27,005 nt of DNA from Jimgerdemannia flammicorona (GCA_003990745.1 RBNI01000786.1:1-27005), one strand, 5' to 3'. Positions 12,201-23,160 are shown, numbered from the stretch's first letter. The notes: generated by a model not told the origin, from the letters alone. A program made the numbers and translations.

Positions 12201-14200
12201 AAATCATTGACGTGTTGATGAATATTCGCATCCCACCGGCAACGGACGATCACGCTCTCAATCTCATGGATATGACGGCAATTGTCGACTTCCTTTTGCA
12301 CTGTATACGCGATGATGAACGATTGCGGACGCTGTCTTTGAACACGATCATGCCGCTATTGCACACGTCCACAGGCACACTTATCTTACTGGGTAACTCG
12401 CAGCTACCTAGCGTCCTTGGTATTCTTGTGGACTGGATCCCGTCTTCGCTTATCTCTTCCACTACTTCCTTGTCGGGGACATCCTCGTTCGATGACCCCG
12501 CAGCTCAACATAACTCGCGCTACATCATCAACGTCGTTTTCCACAGTCTCGACTTTATCCGACGGCTCATTGAGCATCCCATCTTTCCTTCCCATGAAGT
12601 CGATTCTCGACCAGAAGACGAGTCACCGAGACACGACGAACATGCCCTGAACCATGACAGTCTCGTGCAATCTATTCACATGTTCATTGAGGGTGCGGGT
12701 GCGGACCAGCATGAAAGATGCGATAGCTACAACCAAGCAGTTGATAAACTGAAAGACATTATGTATGAGGGGGAGCAACGGGGTGATGTGGCCGAGATGA
12801 CATGGTGGGAAATGGGGTGCGGGTTGTTGGAATGGGTTAGAGACGCGATTGTTATGGCGGAGCCAAATTTAGATCATAGGGCTGGACAGCGGCGGCGAGA
12901 GGACTCTACCGCAGGGTTTGCGGACGTAGTCAAGACGAAGATTGAGATGCGGCTGAAGGAAGTTGATGGGCAGAGAAAGCAGGGTGGGAAGACGAGGAGT
13001 GTCGCGCAATTGCTTGCCTCTGTCAGTCCACTTGCGCATCTGGGTACGTAATAGTATTTTCATATTATTAACAGAGTCATGTTTGGCTTGCGATTAAATT
13101 CTAATGGCTGCATCCAATCACTTTTTTTTTTTTTTTTGGTCCTAATATACCTTGTAGCTGACGATCATGTAGAATTCTTCTATGACGTGGAAGATGACCC
13201 ATACGGCCGAGAAGACGACGGAAACGGCGGTCTTTTTGCTACTCTCGAAGAGGAAGTTGACCTTGAAGAACTTGCTAAAGGGTTACTCCCCGATTTTTCA
13301 CTTTCTAACCGTATGCGTAGATCGGTTGATATGGGTAAATCAGGTTTTGGCAAAAAGGGAGGTCAGATGTCAGAGGCAGGTGCCAAGAGCGGCAAAAACA
13401 TTGGAGGCGGCAAAACCTATCAGAAGAACGAGTTCCGCAGCATACACAACAATCGGAAAGCCAATACAAGCCGCCCGCCCTCAGTCCACGTCGACGATTT
13501 CACTAAAGGTGGTGGACCAGCGTCTGCTGGTCCCTCGTCAGCAGATGCATCCAAGAAACCCGGTCTTGGCAACCGCCGATCGATAGATATTGGGGCGTCT
13601 GGACAACCGCTGACGTCAGCAAGGGGAGCTCGAGCCGGCGCCACTGCTGGAACTCGCAAGGTTGGAGGCGCAGGGCGCAGCAACATGGTAATGCCGAGAC
13701 CCCCGATGGACGGCATGGGTGCTTGGGCCTACGGGAAACCGATGGATTTTCCCGCTGCCGCCGCCGCGTGGAATGCCGAAGCAGCTGCTGCCGCCGCTGC
13801 GGTGTCGGGCATCCCGCTGCAGCTCATGGGCCCGCCAATGCCTAAATATCCGTCCGATTTCGATCGTCGCGCGATGGATGATCGTCCAGAGTACCCGGGA
13901 CCTCCGCCCCCAAGATACGATACCCTTGGGATGCGCCCGTACTTCGATGGTCCACCTGGATTCTACCCGACGATGGGCCCGCCACCGCCTATGGGCGGGC
14001 CTTATGATCACCAGATACAACAGAGAGGTAGCCGAGGCGATATTGTTGCTGGTAGTGGCGGACCTTTATCGCCTAAATGGCCCCAGGGCCCGCCGCCACC
14101 ACAGAGGATACCGGGTGGGATGCCTGGCATGCCGGCAGGGATGAGGGCGATGGGCGGACCGAATGATAGGTCCTCATCTTCTTTTAGGAGGCGACAGTGA
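6295..14200 (+). CDS. Virilizer/VIRMA homologue, m6A writer-complex scaffold, 7 exons
   Basis: Virilizer (VIRMA/KIAA1429) scaffolds the nuclear complex with WTAP, HAKAI and ZC3H13 that directs METTL3-METTL14 methylation of mRNA. Exons: 6295-6639, 6705-7541, 7700-7952, 8169-8227, 8358-8441, 8576-13043, 13158-14200; 2362 residues, TGA stop. Residues 1 to about 160 match the Virilizer N-domain pattern, from VYFGTISPTVTAPDTIECI to the strand LTLCIYGAVLDG. A disordered Pro/Ser/Asp stretch follows (about 160-370). A long helical-repeat-like body is encoded mainly by one 4.47-kb exon and is interrupted by an acidic Asp/Glu/Tyr patch (about 885-910). The C-terminus holds RPPSVHVDDF (2121-2130), which strongly resembles the Virilizer C-terminal signature, before a Gly/Pro/Ala-rich tail with an alanine run. 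Exon 3 (7700-7952) and the two short exons have no start codon of their own and were recovered by phase. The protein is longer than the human one (about 1.8 thousand residues). Middle-region identity rests on order and length, not on motifs. Confidence 0.87.
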
Positions 14201-15900
14201 TAATGTAATGCGAAACTATTACCTAGGAGAAGGAAAAAAGAAAATAGAAAACATTTACTTTTTCCAAAGTGACATAATAGATATTACATTGGAATATTCT
14301 GGTGTTGTGTGTCCAAAGGGAGAACCAGTTTTCCTTTTTTTCTTTTTTCTCTTTTTTGTGTTTGGGGCTGATGACAATCCTCTTCGGAAGCTTCGATTTC
14401 TCTCAAGATTTCGCAACTGACTGGAATTCTTGGGCAACGCGTACTTTGTTCTGCACAGACCAGATAATACTAAATATACAGCACAATCCAACAGCTTTCG
14501 TTATTTGACATTCAACGCATTTAATGCGAAATTCCACAATAGGACGGCTTCAACCTCATAATTCAGACTTTCCAAGGAAGAGGCGCACAAAAGACCCGAT
14601 AATTTGGGTTGTTTGTTATAATTCTTGCTTCGGGGAGAACTCCGCATTTCCCTCACTCCCATTCAATTGGTCACGGCCGTGGTTGATAATCGTTTCCGCA
14701 AACCCCGCGGTTGATCATCGCTTCCGCAAACCCCGCGGTTGATCATCGCTTCCGCAAACCCCGCGGTTGGATTATCGCTTCCGCAAACCCCGCGGTTGAT
14801 CATCGCTTCCGCTCGCAGGATTACTGAAATGGGATCCACGCGACACTGTAACCAAATGATCGATCAAGATAAGACTCGCATCGTAACCCAAAGAGCGTAA
14901 GGGCGTAGAAGATCAAACATCGAGATAAACGAATTGTGCGTTTGACTTGTTTATGGTGTGTGGCCCAACAAGAAACACTGTCAACTACGAGCCTGACAGA
15001 ATCAAACTTAACGACTTGGGGATTCACAGGTTATCCTAGACGACTGTTGCAGTACAGCCCGGACGTTGCAGTAGACGGCAGCCAAGAGCCAAGACGTGTA
15101 ATACGGCAATACGGATGGTAGTGCCAGTGTCCTGTCAAGGGTGGATCAGTTGACATGCAATTTCCGATCAATAAATAGCCGGAGCCGTGAATTATTGTAT
15201 TTCACCATTTTTGGAGATTAAAGGCTTGTAGACGATATGTCATAGCTTCCGGTGTGATTGAAGATCGCCGAACAATTTCACATGCACTATAATGCAAACG
15301 GTATCACCAACTTCCACTGGTCATCTGTGAGAGAACAGTGATCAAACCTTCGGGTTCAAACTAAACTCGAGCGAAGGACACTACGAACCCATTACCAGAA
15401 TCGGTTTGAAGATTGGTTCGTCTGCCAAGGGGCCAGCCCTCGCCCCGAAATCATTGGATTTCAAACTGCCTTGGCCCGCTGGCAATTGAGCGTGGATTAA
15501 AAAGCGAGACAATGTGGGCGCACGGCGCCCCAATATATAATTGTCTCTTTACTGCGGAATTTCTTGGGGCAAATGAAGATATTGACGGCTGGGCGTCATC
15601 TATGACGGTATCCATTAGATAAGGGCTTGTTTTGTAAGCAAACAAATGACAATGTCAAAAATTTACATGCCCAAAGCATCGGCGGTGGAAGGATTTCATT
15701 TACGTGTAACTATTCCCCCCAGAAGGAGATATGCGGACGCGATCAGCTTTCTCTAGAGAATGCAGCAATCGAACGACGCCACTTCTCCAAAGTAACATGA
15801 GTAATAATACCTTGGTGATGAGCTGGTGAAGAAGTTTCCCTTTCAAGCCACAGCCCCGCAGTCATCTGCCAAGGTAATTCGGTGACCGTTTTTATCCATA
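14201..15900. other. Non-coding interval, no gene seen
   Basis: No reading frame in this 1.7 kb has convincing coding character; the longest are 60-98 codons and overlap on both strands. It begins with the Virilizer 3' region (A-rich then T-rich tracts, 14230-14360) without a clear AATAAA. It includes the 28-bp minisatellite at 14677-14811. No tRNA, rRNA or transposon hallmark was found in the remainder (14812-15900), which keeps ordinary CpG content. Confidence 0.5.
14677..14811 (+). repeat. 28-bp minisatellite, about 4.8 copies
   Basis: Units begin at 14693, 14721, 14749 and 14778, with a partial unit before (14677-14692) and a 6-base partial after (14806-14811). The core reads CCCCGCGGTTGATCATCG, preceded by CTTCCGCAAA. 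Each unit carries two palindromes, CCGCGG and TGATCA. The third unit has one extra G and a TGATC-to-GATTA change, and the first partial has CCGTGG. The near identity of the central copies suggests recent expansion. Confidence 0.9.
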
Positions 15901-15906
15901 TGACAA

Positions 15907-15995
15907 TATAAAAGCGAGAGTTCGGGCACTTGCGAGGACAAGCAAAACAGGTTAACCCTCCTCCCCCTTTCTACCCCCCTCCCCACACCCACCAA
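15907..15995 (+). promoter_or_regulatory. Core promoter of the 161-residue gene
   Basis: TATAAAAG at 15907-15914 is followed by a pyrimidine tract (15957-15995, CCCTCCTCCCCCTTTC and similar), a combination typical of fungal promoters just ahead of the cap site. The next long open frame on this strand is the one at 16174, 260 bp downstream. Assignment is by position. Confidence 0.45.
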
Positions 15996-16068
15996 GTCCG
16001 CAACGAAGAGTATCCTATAAGTGCCCTTGAGCCAGTGAATACAGGTGTGTACGGACGACCTTGCCAAC

Positions 16069-16158
16069 ATGCTGACAATAGTTACGCACGTCCTTGATCC
16101 GTGTTATGCCCAATCGTCTGCGCTCTTGGAAACTAGGCACCAACATATCGCTCCATAA
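16069..16158 (+). CDS. Possible upstream ORF of 29 codons
   Basis: The ATG at 16069 opens a short frame (MLTIVTHVLDPCYAQ...) that stops with TAA at 16156-16158, 15 bases before the ATG of the 161-residue protein. If transcription starts just after the TATA box at 15907, ribosomes would meet this frame before the main one, so it could damp translation. It could equally be an untranslated leader or part of an unrecognised 5' exon; codon use is not informative at this length. Confidence 0.25.
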   Translation: MLTIVTHVLDPCYAQSSALLETRHQHIAP

Positions 16159-16173
16159 AACATCGCAGTAGTT

Positions 16174-16659
16174 ATGCCAGCCCAAAATCATCCTCGCGTT
16201 CATATCGATACCCCCCTCTGGTCCGCCGAGTTGGAAAACGTACTCGGGAAAGAATGTCCGCACGTTTACACGTTCGTCGACGGGTCGAAGCACGCCCAGG
16301 CCGATCACGAAGCCATCTTGCAGTATGTCTTCGAATCCGGGGGTGGCATCTTCGTCACGTCGGACTCAGACTACGCTTTCGCTGGACGGTATAGCAATGT
16401 CTCGGTGCTCGTCATCAAAGGTGTCAGCGGTGGGAGCCCACTCTCAAGGATGCCTGCCAGTCGTAAGAGACAGGTTCTCGCTCAACTGTTCCAAGAGAAA
16501 CTCAGAGAGATTCTGCATCTCGGACACCCCTGTCAGGAACAGCAGGCGTCACACGTTGCGGCGCTGGAAGACCCAGCCTTTCCTAAAGCCTCGATTTGGA
16601 CGATCCGAGCCGCATCTGAAGACGAAGAGAACCGTTTTTTTAAGCGATATGTTATGTAA
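16174..16659 (+). CDS. Hypothetical protein, 161 residues, intronless
   Basis: I do not recognise this family. The frame has an ATG start, a TAA stop and codon use with frequent C or G at third positions, like the host gene exons and unlike the opposite strand. The protein looks globular and soluble: alternating hydrophobic strands (HVYTFVDGS, GGGIFVTSDSDYAF, NVSVLVIKGVSGG) separated by helices (QADHEAILQYVF, KRQVLAQLFQEKLREIL). That gives an alpha/beta order with Gly/Ser/Asp-rich turns after strands, as in nucleotide-binding or nuclease folds. No catalytic motif can be assigned. It has no signal peptide or membrane segment. A TATA box lies at 15907 and AATAAA at 16814, giving a complete small transcription unit. 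It is convergent with the CLC gene. It may instead be the last exon of a longer gene. Confidence 0.6.
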   Translation: MPAQNHPRVHIDTPLWSAELENVLGKECPHVYTFVDGSKHAQADHEAILQYVFESGGGIFVTSDSDYAFAGRYSNVSVLVIKGVSGGSPLSRMPASRKRQVLAQLFQEKLREILHLGHPCQEQQASHVAALEDPAFPKASIWTIRAASEDEENRFFKRYVM

Positions 16660-17057
16660 CGAATACTGTCATTGTCGTGGCCCTTATCTCCGCCGCCGCT
16701 TACATGACATATTTAACTGTACATATAATACCTAATACGTATTTCCTACTCTTCCATGTTATGTAATTTTGCGCCTGCATAACTTGGACAAGCGCATAAC
16801 TTGAAGCAGGAAAAATAAAATAATAGTAATCGCTCAGATCGGGAATCGGCCAGAAAGAGTTGAGTTTGAGGTGCAAAAGTTGCTGTTCTCTCTGTTCATT
16901 CTAACAATGAAATCATGGAGTGTTTACGTTTGCAACTTCCACACAATGCATACAAGCATTGTCTCGCTGTATCAAACTTTAGTCCTCATCTTTGGTCGAA
17001 TACATAACTTTTGTCTATGTTGGAGATGTATATATTTCACGACGCGCAAAGAAGTAA
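16660..17057. other. Intergenic, 3' ends of convergent genes
   Basis: The interval lies between the stop of the 161-residue gene and the CLC 3' region. It contains the AATAAA described separately and two copies of GCATAACTT (near 16778 and 16795) inside a short CCTGC...GCAGG inverted repeat. No coding frame is supported. Confidence 0.4.
16814..16819 (+). terminator. Polyadenylation signal AATAAA
   Basis: AATAAA lies 155 bp after the stop codon of the 161-residue protein, in a locally A-rich context (AAAAATAAAATAATAG). It is the first such signal on the plus strand after that stop and is a plausible 3'-end signal. Confidence 0.4.
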
Positions 17058-17080
17058 TTTTTTTTTTTTTTTTTTTTTTT
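17058..17080 (+). repeat. T23 homopolymer in the CLC 3' region
   Basis: Twenty-three T on the plus strand are 23 A on the CLC coding strand, starting 27 bases after the CLC stop codon. There is no flanking direct duplication, so retroposition is not supported. It may lie in the 3' UTR. Confidence 0.6.
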
Positions 17081-17106
17081 AACCCACTATTACTATCCAA
17101 ATTCAG

Positions 17107-20100
17107 TTAGACCCTCCACCGTTCCATCTCCACATCCTCGCTCTCTAGACTACTACGATCTATCCCAGCCGCCGACGGACTTACGCTTGCCGGTCCATTG
17201 CTCCCACCACCTACGCCAATATACGATCCGTTTGCAGATCGCCTCACTCTTGAGTAGCGTCCGCCAATACCCCAGTATCGCTCCTCCCACCAAGCATCGG
17301 CCCCGCTCGCACCATACTCGTAGTCGGGATCGCCAGGTTGCGAGCGTCCTCGTGCCTCAGTTCGTGCAATATATTTCAGTACGTCCTTGACAGTAACAAG
17401 ACCAACGAGGCGACCAGCGAACTCAATGAGGATAACGCGCGGCCTACGTTTGTCCGAAACGAACGAGGTTGTGGAACAAGAACATGTCATGAACGATGCC
17501 GATCGGTAAGGTGAGCCTGATACTTTTGTGGGTCTAACGGGCAACAATAATAATATACTAACCCCATCTTTTTAAAAAGATCCATGACCGTCTCCAGGGG
17601 TAGTCTTGGGTGCACCGTGATGGGGGTCTATTTAATATGTTTGGACATGAGCGTACGAATACAACAAAGGAAGGTTAGTCAAATGTGGTGCATAAAACCA
17701 CACGATGTCGATCTTGATACCTTCCCCAAAACCGTATATAATAAAAAACGCACGTGATCAATGTACGGGCCAAAGTCAACCGATCTGGCGTTTGCCCCAT
17801 TATCCTCGAAACCTTGGTCCGATACACTCGTCAGGGACGGTGATGACCGGCCATCGACGTTGAAGAAGCAATGCGCGGTACTAGTAGCGCCGTGGATCCG
17901 TTTTGATTTGTCTGAAAGGAGTAACGTTGAATTGAGTAGATATGGCGTGATATATAAAATAGGTTAGCTAGTATCCACAGAGAACTTTAGAAATAAAAAG
18001 GTCGGACAACTAACCAATAGCGTATCTGAGTTCCGAGCGCCCAATATAACCGAGAAGAGTCATGTTTTGCTTGTCTTGCACGATCGGAAAGCCTTGGTAT
18101 TGTGTATCATGCAAGATCATCTCTAGGGAAATGGAAAGCCGAGGAAACACGTGACAAAATTTAAAACATATCTGATGCGAATTGCAAATCAAACACGCAA
18201 AGTCTAAGGCAGAGTCTTCTGGAAACACATACCGATTTCGTCCAGCTTTCGGCCAGCTAGAGGCATAACGATAAGATCGCGTTGCATAACGTGTGATACT
18301 GTTTGGAGAAAACGGGGCCTTACATGGTGAACTCAAATTCAACATGTTTGGAATTACAAGGTAGCCAAATAAAGTGGATTGTATACAACGAGTGGACATG
18401 ACTTTTCTTTGCCACGATTCGCATACACTCGTACCTGGTACGCCGAATGTATGTTCTTCCTTGTCGAGGAAAGGATACCCATTCAATTGGATGTACCGAT
18501 CGGCAATGCCTCCCCTGCCAAACCAGTCCCCGACAGCCTTGGTCACCAACAAAGTGATCTGTTGTGAAATTGCGTGTAGAAGTCAGTACAGAAGTGGGCA
18601 ACAAAGCGCCATTTAAAATTGCGGTGAGTGCAATGTACCATAGTCGGCAAGATATATGTGATCTGGCCAGTGAGTTCGAACATGATCACGACAACAGAAA
18701 CTACGCGATAGTATTGAGAAGGTCGGCGATTAGATACGCATTCGATAAAATTACCATAAAAGGTATAAAAAAATGCAAATAACTCGCTTGCTACCTACCC
18801 GTAATACGCATGACTCCACTTTCGTCGCCATATCGACGCAGACGATTAAGATGAACACATACATGGGAGCAAAAAGTCAAATGTTTGCGGATACAATAAG
18901 ATCAGATCAGTTGGGCACGACTCTGTAGAGTTAAAAGCCATACACGAATAGCTTAACAAGGAAACATTGGCAATGACGACATACCAGAGAGCAGCGGCTG
19001 CGCCGAGGAAAGCATACATTCCAGGAGTCATACACTGCACATAATTAAATAAAATCAAACAATTGGCCGTTTCGCGTTTGTTGCGTAAAGGGAATGGCAC
19101 AACGGAGACAAACACACTTACCGGAACGTCCGGTTTACACGACGCGAACAGAAAGAATCCCGGATTATAGCTTTTAGTCGACAGGGAAAGAAGTTGTAGC
19201 GTTTTTATACAAATGAGCCATTGATGCGAAATCTCGGCGAACATTGGCGAATGGCTAGTGGAAGCCATAGCATAAGGATAAACAAACAAAAGTGCTACTT
19301 ACTGTTGCCAGACTTTCACGACCAAGCCGAGGGCACGGCCAAATGTAGCTCCTATAGCCATGGATGGTACAAAGATACCACAAGGAACCTAATGATGTTG
19401 ACAACAGTAAAAAATTAAGCGACTCTTGCAAGCCACTTGATCATCACTATAAAGTTAAAAGGTAAAGGCTAACCCTAGCCCCATACGATACGATGACTCC
19501 GGTCGTCCGGACCAGCGTAGAGATAAAGAGCAATGTGATGATGCTCCAAACTTGATCGAGTCTTGCAAGAGTGGAGGAATGGAAATGCATGTTTCGATGA
19601 GCAGCATGCCTTTCGTCGCAGTCGGTGCAGTCGAACCATCTTCCCATCCCCTGTGCTGTGGAACCCAACTTTCCTACTACTTACTGACACAGCCCGAAAT
19701 AATCATTCGTCCCGGCTTCACATTCCTGGAAGAGGATACCCATGATTTCAGTCATGTCGATGCGCATGAACACGTTTGGGTAGGCAATCACGGCGGTGAT
19801 AAATGCAAGTGTGGCTGCCTCAGGGATCGGATAGTCCTTGAGGTGCTTCTTGCGCAGTGAAACCCAGAAAAGGTTCCACTTAATGACGAAAGCACCGTAG
19901 AGACCCTGGATGAGAATGGATAGAAAGCATAAGCGATATTATACGATGAAAGAATATAGAAGCTGGGAGACGCTGCGAAATTATGATAGGTATACAACGC
20001 CAATTTCAACATACCCCAAACAATCCGATGATTGAGAAGAAAATGACCTCGAACATGTGCCAGTCGCGGTCGTATGTGACTTGAAACATGACCAATTTCC

Positions 20101-22612
20101 CGGTACGGAAGGGGTTCATGGCCTACAGAGCCATATATATACAGTCAAATTGATTATGTCATTGTGATCTCTTATAACGAACATTGACAAGGGTAATAAT
20201 GTAGACACCTGCAGAACCATGGTCGCAATCAAGGCGCAGAAGAAGCTCCGCCACATAGTTTTCATAGGAAAGTTGGAACTCATTTCCTGAAGAGTGCATG
20301 TAAGACTACGTTAGTATGCCGTCTTATAAGCTACGTACACCAGAACCTTTCCTCCCAGCTGCGCTAATCCCGTACCACGAGTGATACAAACCTCGAGTGA
20401 GAATAACACGCCGCCTATGGGCGAACCGAAGGCAACGGCCACACCAGCCGCGCTAGACGCGGAGAGGATCTCGCGCATCTTGGCTATTCGAGTGAGAGGA
20501 AGGAAAGGGTTGCGAATTGGTGAGGAACAATCCTGCTCATTCAAAAAGGGAGGGAATATGTACCTATCCCTCCTTGCCTTGTGTTGATCCTCCTCCTGAG
20601 CCACCATAATAAAAAGAAAAACTATGAACGCACCTTTATTCCGCTGATACTTTGGAAAGTACCGCGACACCACGTTCCCGACGCAGCAGCCCATGTGTAC
20701 CGACGGACCTTCCTTACCAATCGATAGGTTGGATGCGACGGCAAGAGCCTAGGCAAGTCATAAAGACAAAGAAAGGTGAGCAGCGGTGATGACATGCAGA
20801 TATTGCATGACATGAATTCGCAATGTTTGGTGACCACAGAGAATCAAGTTTGTACACACCAGTCCAATGCTTTTGATCAAGAGCGTCCAACCGCCGAGGA
20901 ATCCCTTCATGACGAAACCAGCTGGTGCAAGGAACAAAAAGATGGTTGGCGAGTCCAAATCCACTTTCCTTCGCACACTTGGCCTTTTTCTCGGACGTGC
21001 TCTTAGTCAAACGAGAGAAGAAAAAAATGCAGACACGTACCCAAGATACACTTGATTTCCGAAATACCTGATCCCGCCGCGTACGGCGCGAACTCCTTAA
21101 CCAGGAACGCGCATACCGTCGCAAACGTTGTCTGGCAAGTTCGAATGACGTCATTCCGTCTTATGTAAGCGGAACCCGATCTCATATCCAACGAAAAGCG
21201 AGGTTGGGCAAAGAGAAAGGGAAACTCGACAATAATATTTACCGCGACGATGATGTACATGAGCCAATTCACTATGTAGAATTCCCGTCCCAGATATAGT
21301 ACCTCGCTCCACGTCGTCCATAGGGGGCACGAGCCATCTGCAGAATGACAAATCAGGAGGGTGAGCCACTAAAGAACGGTTCAGGTGGCGTCGCGTTACA
21401 CGTAATCTTGCGGCCCGCCACTCGTTTAATTGGTTGAGACCCTGCATTCCGTGATCATTTCAATGCAATTAGACCTTCTCTTCACATGTCTCTGTGTCAC
21501 TCGGTCGCAGGAGAGCCACACACTAGGAAATATCCACATCGCGCGTACACCACCTCGTACATCTCGCTCCTGACACGACGGACCCCCAATGCATATACCT
21601 TGTTCCTCAATCGCCCAGCAGCAGAACTTCTGGTTCAACCACCACCCCGTCGAGCAGTAACCCATCTTGATGTCCGACAACCACTCCGTCACGATCGCGA
21701 TGAGCGCCGCGTTGAGGCCAATGCCTACGCCTGATACAGTATGATTGGAATCCGATGAAGGGAAATGAGCCGTGGGATGTCAATGCGGCGGAGATGGAAT
21801 GTGGTCGTGGTCTTGTATCCATTAATAAATTCTTCCATACTACTCTCCATCCCATCTCCATCGCAATTTGCTATAACAAATAACAAAAAAAAAATTGCAC
21901 CGCACCGAAGCAACACAGCACCCACTACACATACCCACAAGTAACACAACAATCCACGCCTGCGCGGCCTCGTAGGAAAGCCGTACCCAGGACCTCCAGG
22001 AGTCATCACTCTGCTCTTGGAGGGCAGTGATGCGGTAACGCTCGTGGATCGCGTCTTGGACCCAATCTGTGAGTCAGGTGGATAAAGTTAAATGCAATTA
22101 ATATATATTGGGAGGATTATGTTCCTTCTCCTCTTCGGCACTGTTTGACTCCCAAATAGATGAGAGTTGAAACGGCAAGAGCTTTCATCATAGGTCGTAC
22201 AGCACACGGCCAATGCTCGCTCTCCCGTGCTTCAATGCCACACAAAACTGCTCAAAAGACACATTCCCAACCCACCTATGGTCGAAAAATCCTCATATCG
22301 CTTGATTTTTTGCAATTCCTCGTCTACGGGTCCCGATCCCCTCCTAGATTGCGGTGGCGTAGTTCCTCGCGAGTCGAGGAAACCGCCAGTCGGTGTGAAT
22401 GGGGTGTGGTCGATGCGACCGCCTCGCTGGGCAGGGCGTGTGCTACCATCCACGCGAGAGCCTGTGGGGTCACTTATGGAACTGGGAAACGTGCGGTAGA
22501 GAAATGGCAGAGAGGATGAGGGATTCGGGGCGGGAATTTTGAGTAGTTGGTTCGTGGATTGTCATGAGTTTGATAAACTCTGTGAAAGGCGTCATTACTT
22601 ATCACGCTTCAT
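17107..22612 (-). CDS. CLC-family chloride transporter with two CBS domains, 24 exons
   Basis: Relative of yeast Gef1 and animal ClC-3/4/5, predicted to exchange chloride for protons in Golgi or endosomal membranes. Exons in transcript order: 22599-22612, 22276-22481, 21935-22066, 21599-21730, 21243-21337, 21041-21131, 20860-20921, 20634-20748, 20392-20483, 20209-20286, 20015-20122, 19685-19905, 19474-19561, 19303-19388, 19122-19170, 18985-19034, 18799-18818, 18639-18700, 18435-18558, 18233-18298, 18015-18122, 17754-17911, 17563-17627, 17107-17443; 852 residues. Signatures: GSGIS (213-217), GKEGP with gating Glu257, [13 protein letters not shown] with Glu314 at the proton-glutamate position, [11 protein letters not shown] (482-492), NGYPFLD with Tyr595. 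CBS1 is about 612-668 (GFPIVQD...[10 protein letters not shown]) and CBS2 about 720-770 ([14 protein letters not shown]), with a Ser-rich insert between; the tail is Gly/Ser-rich. The second exon has no in-frame ATG, so the start must be in an upstream exon; the 14-base first exon is the best phase-compatible candidate but weak. Confidence 0.92.
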
Positions 22613-22913
22613 TAGAGGAGCACTACCCAGGAGATGAAGCGTGAAGCGCGCACGTTGCTACGCTTTGACGAAGAACCGACTCGAGTAGGCCGTGATTACG
22701 TGACTTACGTTCTCGGAGTGAGCAAGAACTCCTCTGATGTGGAGTGACGTGGGACAGTGGGCATTCTAAGTTTGTATATTTTTTGTCTAAAGGGTTATCA
22801 GGGGTGTCTTTGGGTTCAATGCATTCGCTTAGTTGTAGGTCGGTACGAGCAAGATGGATCTGAGAAAGTACTACTCTGTAGGTCAACACTAGCAAGAGAG
22901 CAGTCACCGTCCC
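22613..22913. other. Intergenic, upstream of the CLC gene
   Basis: This interval should contain the CLC promoter on the minus strand, but no clear TATA box is visible. CpG content is like that of the genes. No other reading frame is credible. Confidence 0.4.
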
Positions 22914-23123
22914 GTGCAAAGCACTATATTATAAAAATTATTAGATTTTTTGTTTTTATAATTTTATAATATATAAATATTATATCAAATATATAATTAA
23001 ATTTAGCTATTATAATATAGTAGATATTTAACTTAGATTTTTTGTTTTAAATTTTAACTTTTAGAATTAGTTTATAAAGTTATATCTGAAGATTCTTTAT
23101 TATTAACTAGTTCTTTCTCATAT
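22914..23123. repeat. AT-rich, CpG-free remnant next to the LTR
   Basis: Composition changes sharply after the short palindrome GTGCAAAGCAC (22914-22924). From there to the LTR edge at 23124 the sequence is AT-rich with no CG dinucleotide, resembling the block at 880-2222 in composition though not in an alignment I can see. It is probably an older repeat into which the Ty3/gypsy element inserted. The sharp edge may mark an element terminus. Confidence 0.45.
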
Positions 23124-23160
23124 TGTAAGAGGGTTGCTTTTTAGGGTAACCGTTACGTAG

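Noticed and set aside
15353..15363. GGTTCAAACTA as a tRNA or SINE B box
   Set aside because: The last two positions deviate from the consensus, no A box or cloverleaf can be built upstream, and there is no tail.
19562..19684. CLC exon extension through the Cys/His-rich frame ([17 protein letters not shown])
   Set aside because: Reaching it needs an intron under about 35 bases, and phases do not match. The donor at 19684 with the acceptor at 19562 joins the family sequence in phase.
22757..22969. A 70-codon plus-strand frame upstream of the CLC gene
   Set aside because: It runs from ordinary intergenic DNA into the AT-rich repeat, changes composition midway and has no recognisable features.
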